Notes under the pieces: model-generated
Seen by the model: the letters and a program-made list of their open reading frames with translations, nothing else
The model's database searches: none
What the model was told of the DNA's origin: nothing
Made by a program: the position numbers and the translations under genes
From: Promethearchaeota archaeon
GTDB taxonomy: Archaea; Asgardarchaeota; Lokiarchaeia; Sigyniarchaeales; SOKP01
Length of the DNA stretch: 44,615 nt
NCBI GenBank assembly: GCA_018238625.1
Contig: JABCSY010000023.1
Location: 1-44,615 of the forward strand
Direction: 5' to 3'
Shown: piece after piece, positions 42,678-44,615 of the stretch
Numbering within the stretch: position 1 is the stretch's first letter
Layout: each line of letters begins with the position of its first letter

Positions 42678-44066
42678 TTGACAAAAGAAACAAGTGAAGT
42701 AAGACATTCAAAAAAAAACATGGCTTCTTATGGGTTCGGAAACTTTATGAACGAATTTTTAGCGATGGCTTTTGGTACTTATGCTTTTTATTTTTACGAG
42801 AGAGAAATTGGTTTAAATGTGGTGTTAGTAGGATTAGGATTCTTTTTATTCGCCGTTTATAACGCAATTAACGACCCCCTCGTCGGTTATCTTACTAACA
42901 AACCCTTCAGGTTTACGAAAAAATGGGGTAGGCGCTTTCCTTGGATTATAATGGGAGCAGTTCCCTTTATTTTCAGTTACATACTAATTTTTACGCCACC
43001 TGCGGTAAATCCCGAATCAGGCGCTTGGATACTATTTTTATGGCTAGTTTTCACAACTTGTGTATTTGACACCTTTAATTCGATTTTTTGGGTTAACTTT
43101 TCAGCTCTTTTCCCTGATAAATTCCGTTCAGTTAAGGAACGGAGAACTGCTACGGGATTACAAATACCAGTAGGACTTTTTGGCGTTGCTCTCGGTGCGA
43201 TTTTACCTCCACTTTTTGTTGATTTCGGAGTGCCTTCAACTTACATAACTCAAGCGGGAGTAGTAATTATTGTCGGTTTAATAGCTATAGGTTTGGCAAT
43301 CCCGGGCGTAAGAGACGACCAAGACGCAGTTGATCGATATTTAGAAACATACGATTCGATAGAAAAAGGTCCACCATTTTTTAAATCCTTGGGTGCCGCT
43401 TTGAAACAAAGGAGTTTCATTGCTTTTATTATTTCATACACTTTATATCGTACATTGGTACAATCAATGACAGCTTCAGTACCGTATTTAGTAGATAATG
43501 TATTGGAGATGACCGAAAAAGCAGCGATTCCAATTTTTGCCGGTTTTCTAATAGGTGCATTAATTTCAACGCCATTATGGGTTAAGGCAGCTCACAAGAC
43601 GAACAATAACAAAAAAATTATGGTGTACTGTGGTTTACTAATGGGCATTTTTACAATACCTTTAATATTTCTCGAAGAATTTGTGGTGATAATTATTGCT
43701 ATGGTAGTTTGGGGATTATCAATTGGTGGTTATTGGGCTATGATTGCCCCTGTATTGGCCGATGTTGTAGATGAATCTATAGTTAAGCTTAAGAGACGAC
43801 AAGAGGGCGTCTATGCCGGTTTCCAACAATTTTTTGGACGTTTAGCAATTTTCTTCCAAGCAATAAGTTTTACATTAGCCCATGTTCTTACAGACTTTGC
43901 TGTAGATCCATATAGTGCCGCTGCGAAGTTCGGTATTCACGTCCATTTAGCTGTAGTCCCAATGATATGTATTTTGATTGGTACTTTAGTATTTTGGAAG
44001 TGGTACGACCTAACTCCTGAAAAAGTTACTGAGAATCAAAGGATAATAAAAGAACTGAATTTATAG
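42678..44066 (+). CDS. GPH-family MFS transporter
   Basis: A 462-residue, 12-helix transporter of the glycoside-pentoside-hexuronide:cation symporter type (MFS_2). Signatures are YGFGNFMNEFLA in helix 1, NDPLVGYLTNKPFRFTKKWGRRFPWI (motif A-like, helices 2-3) and, in the second half, PVLADVVDESIVKLKRRQEGVYAGF. It probably couples sugar or sugar-acid import to Na+ or H+; the substrate is unknown. The start is TTG at 42678. It has no sugar-catabolic neighbours. A hairpin terminator follows. Confidence 0.85.
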   Translation: MTKETSEVRHSKKNMASYGFGNFMNEFLAMAFGTYAFYFYEREIGLNVVLVGLGFFLFAVYNAINDPLVGYLTNKPFRFTKKWGRRFPWIIMGAVPFIFSYILIFTPPAVNPESGAWILFLWLVFTTCVFDTFNSIFWVNFSALFPDKFRSVKERRTATGLQIPVGLFGVALGAILPPLFVDFGVPSTYITQAGVVIIVGLIAIGLAIPGVRDDQDAVDRYLETYDSIEKGPPFFKSLGAALKQRSFIAFIISYTLYRTLVQSMTASVPYLVDNVLEMTEKAAIPIFAGFLIGALISTPLWVKAAHKTNNNKKIMVYCGLLMGIFTIPLIFLEEFVVIIIAMVVWGLSIGGYWAMIAPVLADVVDESIVKLKRRQEGVYAGFQQFFGRLAIFFQAISFTLAHVLTDFAVDPYSAAAKFGIHVHLAVVPMICILIGTLVFWKWYDLTPEKVTENQRIIKELNL

Positions 44067-44092
44067 AGCAAAAAACTCTCAATAAAATAACG

Positions 44093-44133
44093 AGCGAATA
44101 ATTCGCTTTTAACTTTTTTTTTAATTTTTTTTT
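44093..44133. terminator. Hairpin plus T-tract terminator
   Basis: AGCGAAT-A-ATTCGCT (44093-44107) forms a 7-bp stem, followed by two runs of nine T (44114-44122 and 44125-44133). It lies between convergent genes and can end the transporter transcript. Confidence 0.5.
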
Positions 44134-44154
44134 AATTGCTATCTGTCCTGCAAG

Positions 44155-44615
44155 TTACAATAATTTTCCTTTAGCTACTATTATAGCTTTACCGCCTATG
44201 GCTACAAAATATTTTCCTTCCTTTTCTTCGGCCCTTAATAGAAGTAGAGATTCTCTCCCTATTTCATAGCCTTGCTCGACGCGTATATCAATCTTTTTCT
44301 TGCCAAAATATTCGTGTTTTACCAAATAGGCGGCCAAACAACCGTTTGAAGAGCCTGTTGCGGGGTCCTCTGGAACGCCGTAAAAATCAGCAAAGTACCG
44401 AACGTTTAAATCGTTTTTTTTGTTATAAGTTTCGGGACAAAATACCAAGATGGTCTTAGCTTGAGTATTTTCGATTAAAGCGTAATACTTTTCGAGATCA
44501 ATTTTTACGCGTTTTACGGCGTCTAACGTTTTTAAAGGCACAATGATCGTAGGGACTCCAGTAGAAACGCCTTGAATTCTAAATCTTCCGTCAATATCGC
44601 TTTCGTTTATGTTTA
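44155..44615 (-). CDS. PhzF-like isomerase, 5' partial
   Basis: The C-terminal part of a PhzF/YddE-type protein: QGVSTGVPTIIVPL at the window edge, then EDPATGSSNGCLAAYL (the conserved DPATGSA-N block), VEQGYEIGRES, and a final beta-strand. The frame is open to the last base, so the start and the N-terminal catalytic glutamate region lie outside. PhzF-fold enzymes are isomerases acting on small metabolites; the reaction of this one is unknown. It is convergent with the transporter gene. Confidence 0.85.
   Translation of the reverse strand, partial: NINESDIDGRFRIQGVSTGVPTIIVPLKTLDAVKRVKIDLEKYYALIENTQAKTILVFCPETYNKKNDLNVRYFADFYGVPEDPATGSSNGCLAAYLVKHEYFGKKKIDIRVEQGYEIGRESLLLLRAEEKEGKYFVAIGGKAIIVAKGKLL

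Overview
The window looks like a chromosome segment of an Asgard archaeon, most like the Lokiarchaeia. It is AT-rich. It carries archaeal information-processing genes (RadA, a FEN-1 family nuclease, an RPA-like OB-fold protein) together with typical Asgard signalling genes: a divergent Rab/Ras-type GTPase, a Roadblock plus MglA-like GTPase pair, a longin-like protein and a leucine-rich repeat protein. Several genes have a TATA box about 25 nt before the start codon and almost no leader; others have a clear Shine-Dalgarno. No tRNA, rRNA, CRISPR array or intact transposase was seen. The lineage is inferred from gene content only.

Layout. 1-4.9 kb: the 3' part of an LRR gene, then a co-directional group (membrane HExxH protease-like protein, small membrane/coil protein, RecA/KaiC-type ATPase, zinc-ribbon protein) and radA with an extra C-terminal HhH domain. 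5-9.4 kb: a NosD-like beta-helix surface protein, a surface protein plus zinc-ribbon pair, a flavodoxin and small membrane proteins. 9.4-11.9 kb: a FEN-1-like protein with a changed active site and two putative nucleic-acid-related proteins. 12-17.8 kb: an HSL-type esterase, short relics of lost genes, a longin-like protein, two tandem beta-helix proteins and a truncated gene copy, the last part lying between two 28-nt direct repeats. 17.8-21 kb: a large surface protein with 14 LVIVD propeller repeats and four Ig-like domains. 21-25 kb: the full copy of the truncated gene, RPA, a small GTPase, a DUF998 protein and a CoiA-like nuclease.

25.3-29.6 kb: a beta-helix receptor-like protein with an intracellular zinc ribbon, then a compact Roadblock / MglA-like GTPase / unknown three-gene operon. 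30-33.7 kb: a paralogue of the zinc-ribbon protein, two gene remnants lying end to end, a GNAT acetyltransferase and a DUF1028 protein. 33.7-44.6 kb: mostly metabolism and membrane functions: an acyl-CoA dehydrogenase fused to a winged helix, two membrane proteins with left-handed beta-helix domains, an ATC-hydrolase-like protein, dPGM, a second DUF998 protein, an alpha/beta hydrolase, a GPH/MFS transporter and a partial PhzF-like gene.

The most unusual signals are: (i) two genes whose best start is an in-frame ATT (or CTG) behind a strong Shine-Dalgarno inside the upstream gene, plus two more genes (radA, DUF998) whose conserved N-termini lie upstream of any ATG/GTG/TTG; (ii) the Roadblock-MglA-unknown operon; (iii) a beta-helix ectodomain joined through a membrane helix to a cytosolic zinc ribbon; (iv) an acyl-CoA dehydrogenase fused to a winged helix; (v) a FEN-1 family protein lacking one catalytic glutamate; (vi) several small gene relics and a repeat-flanked block that point to active rearrangement.
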